NCBI RefSeq assembly: GCF_037975245.1
Contig: NC_092562.1
Location: forward strand, 25,293,054-25,357,053
DNA length: 64,000 bases
Direction of reading: 5' to 3'
Source: Apostichopus japonicus
Lineage: Eukaryota > Echinodermata > Holothuroidea > Aspidochirotida > Stichopodidae
Shown here piece by piece: positions 43,679 to 57,100 of the stretch. Position numbers and translations under genes: made by a program. The notes beneath the pieces were generated by a model. The model worked only from the letters and a program-made list of their open reading frames with translations, was not told the origin of the DNA and searched no databases. Every line of letters starts with the position of its first letter. Position 1 is the stretch's first letter.

Positions 43679-46319
43679 GGCTAAATTGATGATGACGTCA
43701 TCAGCACAGTGCAGGACTAAACGTTAACGTCAATTCATCATTTTATTATAAGTTGCTTTCATAACTCAACCAAAGCATGTTCTTTAAACTTCATATAAAC
43801 AACAAGTGCATCCTCGGATGACATCCAACACTAAATATCGATGAAAAACACGTCATATGAGGCCGTGAAATGTCTGATGTCTCCCCATTGGGTTGTGTGT
43901 TGCATCTAAGGAACTGGCCGAATGGTCCGTGTCTTAGGCTAGGTTATCCAGCCACTTTCATCAATGATGCTGAGACGATAAAAAGGGTTACCGTTCAAAA
44001 CTTGAAAAGTGATATGCAAATACAACCTGGACTGATAGCATTGTTTTAATGAGCTATAAAATATCAAACTTAAATTTCTGCCTAAAATTCTTCCTTTCAA
44101 TCACATTCTAATACATTGGAAAAAACAAAATTCTTTTCTTACTGGAACTGAAGTGTAATTAATGTAGATTCTTCACCTCTACTACTCCCAACACACCACC
44201 CCATCCTCCCCCCCCCTTCTCTATCTCCTCCTTTCCCCTGCCTCCGCCCTCCTTCAGAGGAGTAAAACCAAAAATTGAGATAAAATAATATTTATTTATT
44301 AATTATTTACATCATCAAAATGCCCATTTTATATCAAATGCAATATTTAAAAGGTAATTAAATGAATAACAAAGTTGTCTCCAAAGCATTTGACACTGGT
44401 TGACCTTGAGAGCATAAAGAGAGAAAAAACCCAATACAAAAATAAATAGGAAAAGCGAGAGGGTTAGAGTGCCATTGAATGATAATAAACATTGCCATTC
44501 TGTGCTTCTCAAGCCTGGCAGTGTAACAATCCTTTGATTGAATGTAACTATCTATACACTCAGTCACTGTTACTAAGGGTGCCCCCGCCCCCCAAACCCC
44601 CCCCCACAATCATAAACCAGCACCACTTGAAGTGACTCGAATCATATTTCCAGCAACAAGAGCTGTAATTCGATATTGTGATTCAAGAATATCAACTGTG
44701 GGGTGAAGGTGGGTGGGGAGGGGTGGTGGAGAAGTTGGAGGGGTGGTGGGGGAGGGGGTGGTGGTAGGGGAGGAGGTTCTTTCCGGTTTTGTTTCAGTTT
44801 TCTAAATGTGACACTATCCTTTAATGCCAGATTACAGACACACAAATTAAACAAAAAAACACACAAAAAACCCAAGGACAACCAAGATAAAGCATCTAAA
44901 CTGCAGAACTGGATAGACTCAATAGACAAGATGAATGTATTAGTACAAATGACCAATTGACTTCTCAGAGAAATGCAGAACTACCGACGGGCTCTGTCAT
45001 CTATTGTGCAAATAGGTCACTGGTAATGCTGGTTTGATAGCTAGACAGCCATGAGTAGACTGGCTCCAAAAAAAATAAACCAATGGCTTGTAATTTCTTA
45101 AAATTTTGAGTTAAAAAACTTAAAACAGATCTTGAAAAAAATAATCATTGATGGTGTCTAACATTTACCCTGGCTTGACAATGTAACACTTGTCAGGGGT
45201 ACCCTCCATGCAATGACTATAAAAGCACAACATAGTAGAACTAAAGTAAGAATTAAAACTATTCAAATCAGGACACAGAGCAAGCAATATAAGGACTGTG
45301 ACGGTTAAAAAATTGGAAATGTTAAATCAATATCAATTTGGAGAAAAATGAGGACATGGGAAGAAAGATTCACAGAAGGGGGAAGGAAAACACTGCCGGG
45401 AGATTCTAAAGGAAATTATTTGTAGACAATCTTTTATCCAGAAACTTCAAATTGTTCCTCTCTTGCCCCCCCCCCCTCCCCATTGTTTTACACTTTTCAC
45501 TAGGTTATGTGTTGCGTATAACTGGTAAAATCTGCAACTGACACTTTCTGTTATCAGTTATTCAGCAACAAGAATCTCAGAGATACCAAAACTAGGATGT
45601 GCTTCTATTTGGTTTTTCTGTGTTGAAATGTGACACAGTGAACTGGGGTGCATTAACCATGAACAGATGTGTTCATGATTGTTAAATTTGCAGAACGTTA
45701 ATACGCAAAGTATTTATTTTCCAAGTCAAAGTTTTGTATTAATTATTTATTATTAGTATCATTAATATTATTTTTATTACATTTTGAATGAAAACACTAA
45801 GATTGAAATGAAAAGTGTTGTTTATGTTTGTTTTTTTGTTATTTCCAAACAGTGGTATAACATATCTTGGGAAAATAAAATTCCTGCAGGGAATCTTGTT
45901 TCAATCAACAGTTACATAGATTTGTAGATGGGCATATTACCATTGTTTGTTAATAGTCAATTTCAAAGGTTTCATTCTGGGGTTACATACTCCTAACAAC
46001 ACTGCCTGCTGTTTTCCCTGTCATCCTGATATTAACCTCGAGTTGACCTAAGAAAATGGAGATCAAAACTGACCCAATGACTTGTCACTTTAAACAAACA
46101 AATAGGAGGCTCTGGGGCAAATCACAGTTGTCCAGACACAGGAACAAAACAAATAATAATAAAAATAAAATAAATAAATAAAAGATGTTAAAAATATCTG
46201 ACATACACTGTGACATTGACCATGGCCAAAAAACCCCATAAGAGAGACTCTGTTTGGTACTCGCATAAAACCAGACTATAAGGGTCTCAAAGACAGACAC
46301 ACCTCACAACAGACACCGA

Positions 46320-47430
46320 GAAAAAAAAAAAAAACATTTTACTGTAGCACAGACTCCCTGTCAGACCAAGGTTAGTCTGATCCATATGACAGTCTGAAAT
46401 TGAACCCACTAAGTACAGACTTTAATACTGAACCCCATTCAGAATGCACTCTGAAACACACCCACGTTAATTTACACCATACAATGGAGGCTGAAACAGA
46501 ACCCACTCAGAACAGACTCTGAAACACACCCATGTAAGGTATCACCATATAACAGACTCTCAAACAGAACCCACTAAGTACAGACTTAAATACTGACCCT
46601 CATTCAGAATGCACTCTGAAACACACCCACTTTAATTTACACCATACAATGGAGGCTGAAACAGAACCCACTCAGAACAGACTCTGAAACACACCCACGT
46701 AAGGTATCACCATGTAACAGAGTCTGAAACAGAACCCACTAAGTACAGACTTTAATACTGACCCTCATTCAGAATGCACTCTGAAACACACCCACTTTAA
46801 TTTACAGCATACAATGGAGGCTGAAACAGAACCCACTCAGAACAGACTCTGAAACACACCCACTCAAGTATCACCATATAACAGAGTCTGAAACAGCACC
46901 CACTAAGTACAGACTTTAATACTGAACCCCATTCAGAATGCACTCTGAAACACACCCATGTTTATTGACACCATACAATGGAGGCTGAAACAGAACCCAC
47001 TCAAGTATCACCATATAACAGAGTCTGAAACAGAACCCACTCAGTACAGACTCTGAAACACACCCACGTTAAGTATCACCATATCCTGTAACAGAGTCTG
47101 AAACAGGACCCACTCAGTACAGACTCTGGAACACAACTGACTCAGAAGTTCAGAACAGACTCTGAAACACACCCACATAAAGTATCAACAAATAACAGAG
47201 TCTGAAACACACCCATGTAAAGTATCACCATATAACAGAGTCTGAAACAGAACCCACTCAGTGCAGACTCTGAAACACACCCACGTAAAGTATCATCATA
47301 TAACAGAGTCTGAAATAGAACCCACTCAGTACAGACTCTGGAGCACAACCGACTCCGAACAGACGCTGAAATACACCCACATAAAACTACACCCTACAAT
47401 GGAGGCTGAAACAGAACCCATTCAGAGCAC
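46320..47430. repeat. Minisatellite with 165-bp higher-order units and shorter subrepeats
   Basis: The block CATTCAGAATGCACTCTGAA starts at 46436, 46601, 46766 and about 46930, giving a period of about 165 bp. Within and after these units the phrases CAGACTCTGAAACACACCCA and CAGAGTCTGAAACAGAACCC alternate at roughly 50-70 bp. Minus-strand ORFs here (47142-47348, for example) are translations of the repeat. Confidence 0.9.
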
Positions 47431-47779
47431 GCTCTCGAACGGAAACAGAAAAAAAGTCGGAGCAGAATTCTACTCACACATTTTATCAAATAGATGACAA
47501 AACCGACCATAGTCAAACTTGACCCATTGCACTCGATGACCACAATGCGGACATTTTGAAGCTTTGTGGTGCTTATATTACCAAGTAAGGAAGTCATGAA
47601 CTCATTTGCTTGATTCCATGCCCTCTCATCAGTTTTTATATTGGTCGTTCTTCGGACAGTATTCTACCTTAGATTCGCATTTTCATCAATGATAGATGAG
47701 AAACCATCTTTGATAATCAGTCAATCTAGACCTATGGCGGTGCTGTTTTTTCTTCCCCTGGAGGTTCCATCTGAAAATA

Positions 47780-48085
47780 TTATGTGATCGATAATTTTCC
47801 TTCCTTTTCGCGATGGAGATAGTTGAGGCGTGACGATACTTTGCTGAACTCTTCCACGAAACCAAAGGTTACTTCACAAACGTTCAATCTGCTTTGCAAG
47901 ATGCAGTCAATTTGATTAACATATCGATGAAGACATTTGCGAGATTTTCCGGCCACGGCAAAGAATCGGGAAAGGAAGTTGTACGTTGAATCCTTCGATG
48001 TCTCAACACCACTTTTGTAAAACTCACGAATATTTCCCGGCTCCTCAATATCAGCCTCACGAATCACTTGGCAGTTCTTAAACAA
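47780..48085 (-). other. Open frame just downstream of the DCAF15 stop codon
   Basis: About 100 codons stay open immediately after the DCAF15 terminus, starting from a non-ATG codon and including ADIEEPGNIREFYKSGVE. Composition looks coding-like, but I see no ATG context, splice signal or family match. Most likely it is 3'UTR of DCAF15; a degenerate unrelated coding fragment is the alternative. Confidence 0.25.
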
Positions 48086-48116
48086 ACACCTTCCACTTCA
48101 TCTCTGTTGACGAATA

Positions 48117-51100
48117 TCACGTAAGTATGATGGCAACGTAATGGACAGGATCCAACAATCTGGTTAAGGATTTGTCTGAAAATGAAGTACATTTTATTAA
48201 CGTAAGAACAGGATAATGATAAGTAAAATCCTTGTTCGACTCTCTTTGTTTCCTGAATTGTTGTCACAGAGAAGTGTCAATGTTGTCCTCAGCTGATTCA
48301 AGATGAGAAAGGCAGCAGCAGCAAGAAAAATTATCAAAAACAGGTTAAAGAGAAAAGTCCAGCGTTAATTACTTTTTTAATGAATGAAAATGGAACATGA
48401 ACTTCCCATTCGACTTCCGAATTGCGGTTTTCCCAGAGAGCAAAAGTTGACATTGATACACTTTGTACTCAAGGTAGGAAGTCATACATTTATATTGCCA
48501 ATTGGGTTTCTTCCAAATTTTGCAAAAAATTTCTTCTTTCAATTTGAATGCATCATGCCATGAATACACAACATTCATTAGTTTTCTGTCTTTTTTTTTT
48601 TGCAACATTCTAAAATAAAGTTGATATTTGATACATGATTCTACCACCATGACAGTGCAACATTATATTTTCTAACCTAAAAATCTGAAATATTTTCGAC
48701 ACATACAAAACTCCTAGTCGCTCGAATTTATGTATAAATATGTTAATGGACTTTTGCCTTCTAACTTTGATGATTACTATCTTTTTAATTGTGACATTCA
48801 AAACTACAATACACCCTTTTGTCAAAACTTCCGTACAAATGTTATCACTTCCGGGAGGACTAATCAACTTCTTTATCAATTCTGGAATAGTTTGGACAAC
48901 AAAATAAAAACATCCACTAGTATTCATTGCTTCAAACAAAAAACATGAGATCCATTTGACTCAACGATTATTATCATTAAGCAGTGATTTTTTCTTTCTT
49001 GCTTTTGTCTTTTCTTCTTCCTCTTACTTATCCTTTGTATTCTTTTGTTTATTGTTTTTGTAACGGGGGACTGCTCGTTAAAATCTCTGCTTCTTCAGAC
49101 CTTCTCCACCTCCTTGTATATTAACTATTCACCATTGTATTTATATAATTTGGAAATAAATCAAACTCAAACATCTGAATGCCGTGTTACTTTTAAGAAC
49201 CATCTGAAGGAACTTACTTTTAAAGACTGCTTCGTTGGTGAGTATGTGGACGCTGTTTGAGTGGTTTTGAGGCAGCGCAGCTTTCCTCTGCAGCTGAAGT
49301 GTCCTCAGAAATCCAGGATTCCACATTTTGATCAGTTGTGATTGGTCGAAGGGTACCAGATCTTCAATGTGTAATGTCTCATACGTCCCTGATACAACAT
49401 TGACAGACATAAAGAGAGATAAAGAGTTTAAGAGAGCTACTTTTAGACTCAACAATCATAACAATCTGATGATGATGATGACGTTATCATGGTTTATTCC
49501 AGAGATATCTCAAGTTACTTTTCTACGAGAGCCATTGAAGCAAAGGGATGAACACCATCAAAATCTCACTAAACCTGTATTGCGCAATGGGCAAGGTGGG
49601 CCAGTAGGGTGCTTAAGTAAGAGTGCTTAAGGGTGTAGGGTGCTTAAGTTACAGTGTTTTAGCCAAAAGGGTGCTTAAGTTAGGGTGCTATTGTGTGTGG
49701 GGTGCTTGAAATATAGGGCTTAAGCCAATAGGGTGCCTAGGACAGTAGGGTGCCTAAGCCCGTAGGATGCTAAAGTTATGGTGCCTAGGACAGTAGGGTG
49801 CCTAAGCCCATAGGATGCTAAAGTTATGGTGCCTAGGACAGTAGGGTGCCTAAGCCTGTAGGATGCTAAAGTTATGGTGCCTAGGACAGTACGGTGCCTA
49901 AGCCAGTAGGGTGCTAAAGATAGGGTGTAGGGTGCTTAAGTTGAAGATCTTAACATATTGCATACACTATGAGTGCAAACTTGGGGGCCAATTTGTTTGG
50001 CAGGCCAAAGTTAAATCCTGCAGGGGCCAGGGTTTGGCCCAGAGACCACCTACTGAGAACCCCTGTCATAGTCTTTCCAATAAGGATACTAAACAGGAAG
50101 ACTACTTCACAGATAAATATGCAAATTTGATTTGATTGATGATTCCACTGCTTTAATATTTAGTACTCAGGGTTATAGCCACGCCGGCCGGCGGCGGCCG
50201 GTGGTAACCGCCACTCACGCCTGCCGGCCGGCATTGGAAGTGAATAAACAGTCCACTGGCTGGCACAAAAAAATAGTAAAATGCTTGTGAAATACAACAA
50301 AAGTAACAAATTTGCCGTAAAACATGATCATAACGTCACCTTTTTCTGTTATTTACCAATTGTAAATCTGAAAAGTAGCAAAAATCACCCTTAAGCGGGC
50401 CCCTGGACCCCCGGCCGTGAGATGGGAGAGCTTCGCTCGCTACGCTTCGCAAATTTATTTAACCAGCACTCACAATCTCCTAGCTATAACCCTGTTAGTA
50501 CTAAATACTTTCATTGTTGCTTAATAGGTATCAAAATACATGTGCACACTGTACAGATCAGGTTAACCCTAATCAACAGCTCTGGGAGAAATCATAGACG
50601 GTTACTTCATGAAGAAGAGGGAAGACATACCATAATGATGGTAAATTCTTCCAAAAGAAACTTAGCTTTCACAAGGTACTTTATGAATCAATAATCCTTT
50701 CTTGTTTTCATCAGACAGGGATAACTGAAAACAGAAGAACTACCGGTCTCTAAAAGAGTACGCATGTTTGACCACCAGGGTGAAACGCTAAAAGCCTTTT
50801 AATAAAATAACAATCAAATACCTGTTTTCAGATTCCAAGCAAAGCTGAAACCGGTTTCGAACACTTCTGGAGTGTCGCTGTATTGAGATAAAAACAAACT
50901 TCGAGTAAACTATCTTCCAATAGCGAGTACAATTAGTTCAAGGAAAACCTACTGGCTTTTCCTCCCAAACAGTAATCATAATCGATCAACCAGTTCTACG
51001 TCGTTTTCAACCGAGCAACTAGGGCATTGTTGACTGTTCATCTCTGAACAGGTCTATATTACAAATAAATTTATTTCAATTTATCATTCATATGCAGAAT

Positions 51101-54100
51101 CATGAAAATTTTTGGCAGACTTGACATAGAATTTTCAGTATTCAGTTAGTCCATGTGAATGATTAACCAAGACCTGTCCAATGTCTTGGCAATCATTCAC
51201 AGTGTATAACGGCCCGGTAATGAAAGACTCAGTCAGTTTAAAGGGGTAGGGTGGGAATGGAAGGGATGGTAGTTGCAGGGGTCTAAGTTATCGTCCCTTG
51301 ATATTGGCCGTACTGCCCCTGGAGAGTTGATAGTGGTAACACATTAGCATAAATTGTATTGATGTAGGGGGCAGAGGGGGGTGGGGGGAGGAGGGTCCAA
51401 TAATTCACCTCGTTGGATTGTCATCAAACTCAAAGATATCCACAGATGTCTTGCTCTCTGGCCAGGCCCTCACTAAAGCTTTCAGCAACACATAAACAGT
51501 GCTTGAATCGGGGCAAACCTGCAGTAAGAGATGGTGACAATTGATTGACAAAATTCAACATGAAACGAAAAAGACTTGACAGTTTAGCATATTCCAAAAG
51601 TGTAGGATTACAGACGCTGTGTGGAACGAAGGGATGACACCACCGAAGGTTAGGTGATCGCTCAAAGCTCAATAGCTACTGCTTGCTGAAAAAAAATGAA
51701 AATATTGTAGCAATATTTCATACCAAGAGCTCAGGTTTGATCAGTTTAAAGTTGGATATTCTCGAGTGGGGGCCCGGTTTCGACTAGCCTCCATAGAGCA
51801 TTTCAGCAGGCATATTCACCAACCACTGATTACATCAGAACACATCAAAACATATCAAATATTTAAATTATATTAATTATATATGAGAGACACCCATAAC
51901 CATTCATAACATTAGAAGTGACACAACTATGAAGAAAGAAAAAAAAAGGGTCGCAGAAAGACTGTGACGTGATTGGAAATAGTCTCATGGGCAAAGCATC
52001 CAACTTACATCTAGAATGTTCATGTCATAATCTGTGAATGAGATGTACCGTTTGCCCCAAGTAGCTCTCTTACAGATGGCATCGCAGATGTAGTGCTCTG
52101 CGTCGAGAGTGATCTGACGAACCTCGATACACGGATCCTGAAAAGAAATTTGTGAAAATGTTAGGTCTACTATTTGTAAGTACATGTTATCACATCACAC
52201 TTGAGACAAACGTATCTCTGTCACCAGAAAGTGGACCTCCGTGTCATTTATTAGTTTTTTAAGTTTTCTTTTCAGTGTGTTTCTCCTTTTTGAGATATTT
52301 TGAAAAGATCTTTCTTTCTATCACAGAATCAGACCCCCCCCACTCCCTCCCCCCCCCCCCCAAAAAAGGGAAAAAATGTTGTTCTCTTTCATTTTTGAGA
52401 AGAACCTATTCTCCCTTGAGCGTTACAAAATTTGCAATCTTTGTAGAACACTTACTGGGAGGTTACAAATTCAGAAAGAGAAAAAGCGATTGATTAAAAG
52501 TCTGTGCAAGCAAAGTATTTCACAAACTAGTGGGTTGGAAAAGGATGATGTACGGAGGGGTATAGTGGAGAGGGCATTGGGTGGTGGTTGGGAGTAGGGA
52601 ATCCATTGAAAAAATACTTTGTAATTGGAATGTAAAAAACAAAATGTGGCAATTTTGAGGAACACCCACCTCGGGAGACGCTTTAGACGATTTCTTCAAA
52701 GACGCCAGGTCGTACGGCCCTGTAACATGGATTGGAACCATGTTGTGGTAATCGGGTCCATAATCTTGATGAGAGAGATAGAAACGTTTACAAATGTAAG
52801 CTTACATTACAAACTGAAATTAATATGGCAATGGAGGGTGGGTAAGAAGAGTGGGTAAGAGGCGTGGGTAAGAGGGGTGGGTAAGAGGGGTGGGTAAGAG
52901 GTGTGGGTAAGAGGTGTGGGTAAGAGGTGTGGGCAATCGAAGTTCAAGTACGTTGTAATTCATAACTTATGACAGTATTTAGCTTTGATTACTTAATCCC
53001 ATCATCAATCCCACTCCCCCTCCAAGATACCTTACCTGGTACTTTCCCATACTATACAGGAGTAAACGATACGGGGAGGGGGTTCGATATCAGGGGGGGG
53101 GGAGTGGTTGTACCATTGGTGGTCAAATTCCTAGGATCCTATCACTTACTGTCATGATCAACATTTCCATTATTCTCAATGGACCCCTTCTCCACAAATC
53201 TTCTCAAGGCGTAAAATATCCGCTGCATGTTACAGGTGCAGTCCTTGATGGTTGCGTTGCTGCTCTGAGTGTCGTCAAAGTCCGGGCAGTGGTACGGGCA
53301 GGTTCCGTCCAGTTCGCTCCCGATACTGCTCTTCCCGTCCGACGTCTGCGAGGCAGCGTCGAAGGCGAACGTCAAACCGCCCGTCCGTTCGGCCCGGTGG
53401 AGGTTTTGGAATATACCGTTCGCGATGGGGGTACACGAGGTACCCGAAATATTGCATAGATCCGAATTGCATAGAGGTGACTGCCTTCCACTTTTGGCAG
53501 CTTCGGGAAAACCTTGGTAGCTCCTCGCTGACTCATTTCCGTTTCCAAATTCACATTTGCCACCACCGCTGCGCGGCGACTGTCTCGATTCCAGAACATG
53601 CTCCCGCTCCTCCGAGAGAGGTTCCGCCTCTCCCAGCGGATGACGGAAGTCATCCTCTCCACCAGAGGAGATATAGTCTGATAAATTGCACGGGCTGGTT
53701 AAGTGATCTAAGGCCAAGTCGTCTCCGTCTTGACGATGGGAGGCACTTTCAAACACACACGGCTCGGTGCTGGAGTCTATGGAGCATTCTTGGTTTGCCT
53801 CAGGTTTGGTGCCTGTAACGTGAGTTATCTCCTGACATAATCTGCAGGTTTGACAACCTGCTTCAAACACACTCTGGATGGAACAGGACTCCACAGTTTG
53901 TTTCCCTTTGTCACCTTCGTCCAGCATATCCAGCATGTCCCTCGACTCTCTAGGGGTCGGTTTGTGGCCCCCCTCCTCGGCTCTGTGGTGACATTTCCTT
54001 AACCTCAGCTGCACCTTTTGTATACTTTTGGTCTTCTTTGCAAATTCAAATTCGGAACTTCCCAACGAATCCCCACATCTGCCGTCCGACGGACTTTCGC

Positions 54101-57100
54101 AACTTTGAAGCTGTTCCATTGTGGAGTGAAAATCTCCATTGGAAAGTGTCCTCCTAGGAGGTTTATTTCTCGATTCGCTTTTCCGGGGAGTGTCTTTGAA
54201 GGAGAATCTTCCGGCGGACGGAGAGAACACAGCATCGGATACCTTACAGAGGTTGACCGATAAGGCAATAAGGGTATCACCAGAGTTCAGAACCACCACT
54301 CCATCCTTGCGCATGGAATGTATCGGAGAGAAACCAGGGAAAGGGGGCGACATTTCGAACCTGGTGTGAACTGCATAACTGTGTTTGAGACAACAGGGTG
54401 GAGGAGGTTCCACAAAGGAAACAGGACCGAACTCGTCTGCCAGTTCAGGGGGTATATCACCAAACGGCATATCTACAAAGAAAATTAGGTAAAAAAAAAA
54501 ATTAAGAAAAAGAAAAAAAAGCAAGTAACGTTGGAAACTTGAAAACGAAATGTTTGCTGCGAATAAGAAGGGATAAATCCCACAAATCTCCCACAAAGAA
54601 AGATTATTCAGCTATTCTTAGCATTATCATCTAATTATTGAAAGGCAAGGACCAAATGCAAAAATTCAGTACTGCCAGTGTAGTGACCAGCTTGGTCATC
54701 AGGTCTTCCATGTGATGATAAGAAACCAAAAACCAAGAACTGGTCATCCACAAATGAATGGAATTCAAAAACAGCATCTGTAATGATTAACATCAGATGA
54801 TGCAGACAGACACCTCTCTTTATCACGGAAAAATAACATGACCAAACAACTGAATATCACTCACCCTCCCCATCCTGTCCCTCTCCCCTCCCATCCTGTC
54901 CCTCCCCTCCTGTACCCTTCTAATGCCTTCCTATCCAAAAGTTGTTAATATTTAGCCTTTAGGAATTCTAGCAGATTTACCAAGCTTTCGTAAGCTTCCC
55001 TTTTGGCCAAAGCTTTATTAATACATTTCATGTTTAACATGATTTGTGAAAGCGGTGGTTAAACCTTGCTACCGTAATTCCATTCAGATGTTGTATTTTA
55101 TCTCCCCAAAGAAGAGCAACTTCTGTCTATGTTCTCTGACGACCTGCATAATTAACAGAACCTGCAACCCTTGATCAAAGATTGTGATCACTCATGCAAA
55201 ACAAAGTTTCAAACCTGAACTTGGGTACCCTAACAAAATATCTTGCTTTTCCCCAAGAATTTGACTGATTTGAAAACTGACAAGCTCAGAACAGAATAGC
55301 AAACTACTTCCTTTCGATCAAGATGCATTCATCATAAACGCTATTTAAAGTTTATATGACTATCAGCTGACAGATCTATAATATTAACCCGCATCCCTGC
55401 CTGGTCTATGGTAGTCTCCCGAATGCTTGATATTGGTGCAGGTGGGGCACGGAGAATACTGAGGGACGGCCGTGATGGTCACATAGCATGCATTCATCAT
55501 GTACACTATTTAAGGTTTATATGACTATCAGCTGACAGATCTATAATATTTACCCGCATCCCTGCCTGGTCTATGGTAGTCTCCCGAATGCTTGATATTG
55601 GTGCAGGTGGGGCACGGAGAATACTGAGGGACGGCCGTGATGGTCACATAGCATGCATTCATCATGAACACTATTTAAGGTTTATATGACTATCAGCTGA
55701 CAGATCTATAATATTTACCCGCATCCCTGCCTGGTCTATGGTAGTCTCCCGAATGCTTGATATTTGTGCAGGTGGGGCATGGAGAATACTGAGGGACGGC
55801 CGTGATGGTCACATAGCATGCTAACTTCTCGTCTGGGGTAGGCTTACACGAGGCACTGTGGGTCAGCCATAAAAAACAGGAGAAAAGGAGGCAATTGTAA
55901 CTGCCATTCGATATGACTGTTAAACTGTTTAAACTGATAACTGAGACAAAGAAGAATTAATAAAAAATAAAATATTTAAAAATGCAAACGTTTTATAATT
56001 ATTACAAATCTCTGTCCATTTAGTCTTCTTCGTCTTTCAGTCCATAATCTTTCGACTGATAACAAGACAATTTTTCGTACAGTACAGTTGACAGTAAGAA
56101 TCCACTGAAGTTGGCAACATTGTGACCAAGGCTAACGAGTTTTAACCACTGAAGTTGGCAGCATTGTGACCAAGGCTAACAAGTTTTAATCACCGGTATA
56201 ATGCAATCAGCATTTCATGATTCGATCCAATGTATGTGAAATCACAGTTGAGAATAAGAAGAAGCATAAACACATGTCTTAAATTAATTAAGGCGCAGGT
56301 CTACACAGTGCAGCACTGTAGGGAAATTTTATGTAGCCTGCAAAAGAGTTTTTGAAATCTTATTATTTGTAACCTGCAGAACTGCATTTCCCATTGAATG
56401 TAATCTGAACATTTTGGTCAAAGGAATGGATTGGGCAGAAAATGTCATGTGTGGTTCTCACAACCAATTTTGTACCTCTCCTCACCCCCTCCCCCCTCCT
56501 TACTTGCCCACTTAGGCTATGCAACTGTACCTCAAAATCCTCTCTTGAAGCTTGAGCATTGAGTTGACAATTTCAATCGTCTTGGCATCACTTAAGGTAA
56601 GGTTAGATTACAAGTCATCAAAGTGAGAAACATTCAAATGATTTTAATCACCGAGTTACCAACCAAAGATTAACTAGGCAGATATTCTTGCCTTGATTCC
56701 ATTCTCAATATCTTGTTGCTCAGGCGTTTTTATTAATTTCAATCTCACATACCACACATTTATATACAAACAGCAGAACGTTCATTAGCAAAGTCACTTG
56801 ACTGACTCGTTCTTTCTTCAATTCAAACAAGGCATTTCACTACTCAATCTACTTGAATGGAAATGTGTCCAGATCTCAGGCAAAATGTTGCTATATAGCT
56901 TATTGCAAATATTCAGCAAAATGTCCTCAGAATCAAATATATTTAGCAAGTTTTAGCTACCAGCCATAAACGAGTATCTTTGTGTCATCGGTCGGCCAGC
57001 TGCAGACAGCTAGATGGAGAGCAAGGCTTATCTTCTCCTCTGCGAATAGTTGAATTTCAGACACCTGTGGAATCGGAAAAGGAGAGTGAGATAAGGTACC

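Larger units (their letters stand above)
39516..48116. other. Repeat-rich intergenic region between the lectin gene and DCAF15
   Basis: No exon with splice or family support was found. Contents include many C or G runs (40390, 40655, 41051, 41878, 41940, 42703, 43461, 45466), a palindrome at 41381-41470, a CA/TC microsatellite at 43197-43231, a TTAA-ended repeat at 43587-43678, a purine-rich G4-capable tract at 44700-44785 and the minisatellite at 46320-47430. The right end should contain the 3'UTR of DCAF15. Confidence 0.5.

Noticed and set aside
44703-44960. Gly-rich plus-strand ORF
   Set aside because: Product of a G-rich simple tract (44700-44785); no coding signals.
49141-49455. 104-codon minus-strand ORF read as one exon
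   Set aside because: Only 49388-49218 is coding; a perfect donor at 49217 leads to the true last exon at 48175, whose product matches the DCAF15 C-terminus better than the read-through.
49388-51409. Direct splice from DCAF15 exon 9 to exon 11
   Set aside because: Phases do not agree; a 56-nt exon at 50877-50822 restores phase and supplies the conserved AWNLKTG segment.
53252-53818. 188-codon plus-strand ORF
   Set aside because: Antisense shadow of DCAF15 exon 6; no splice or family support.
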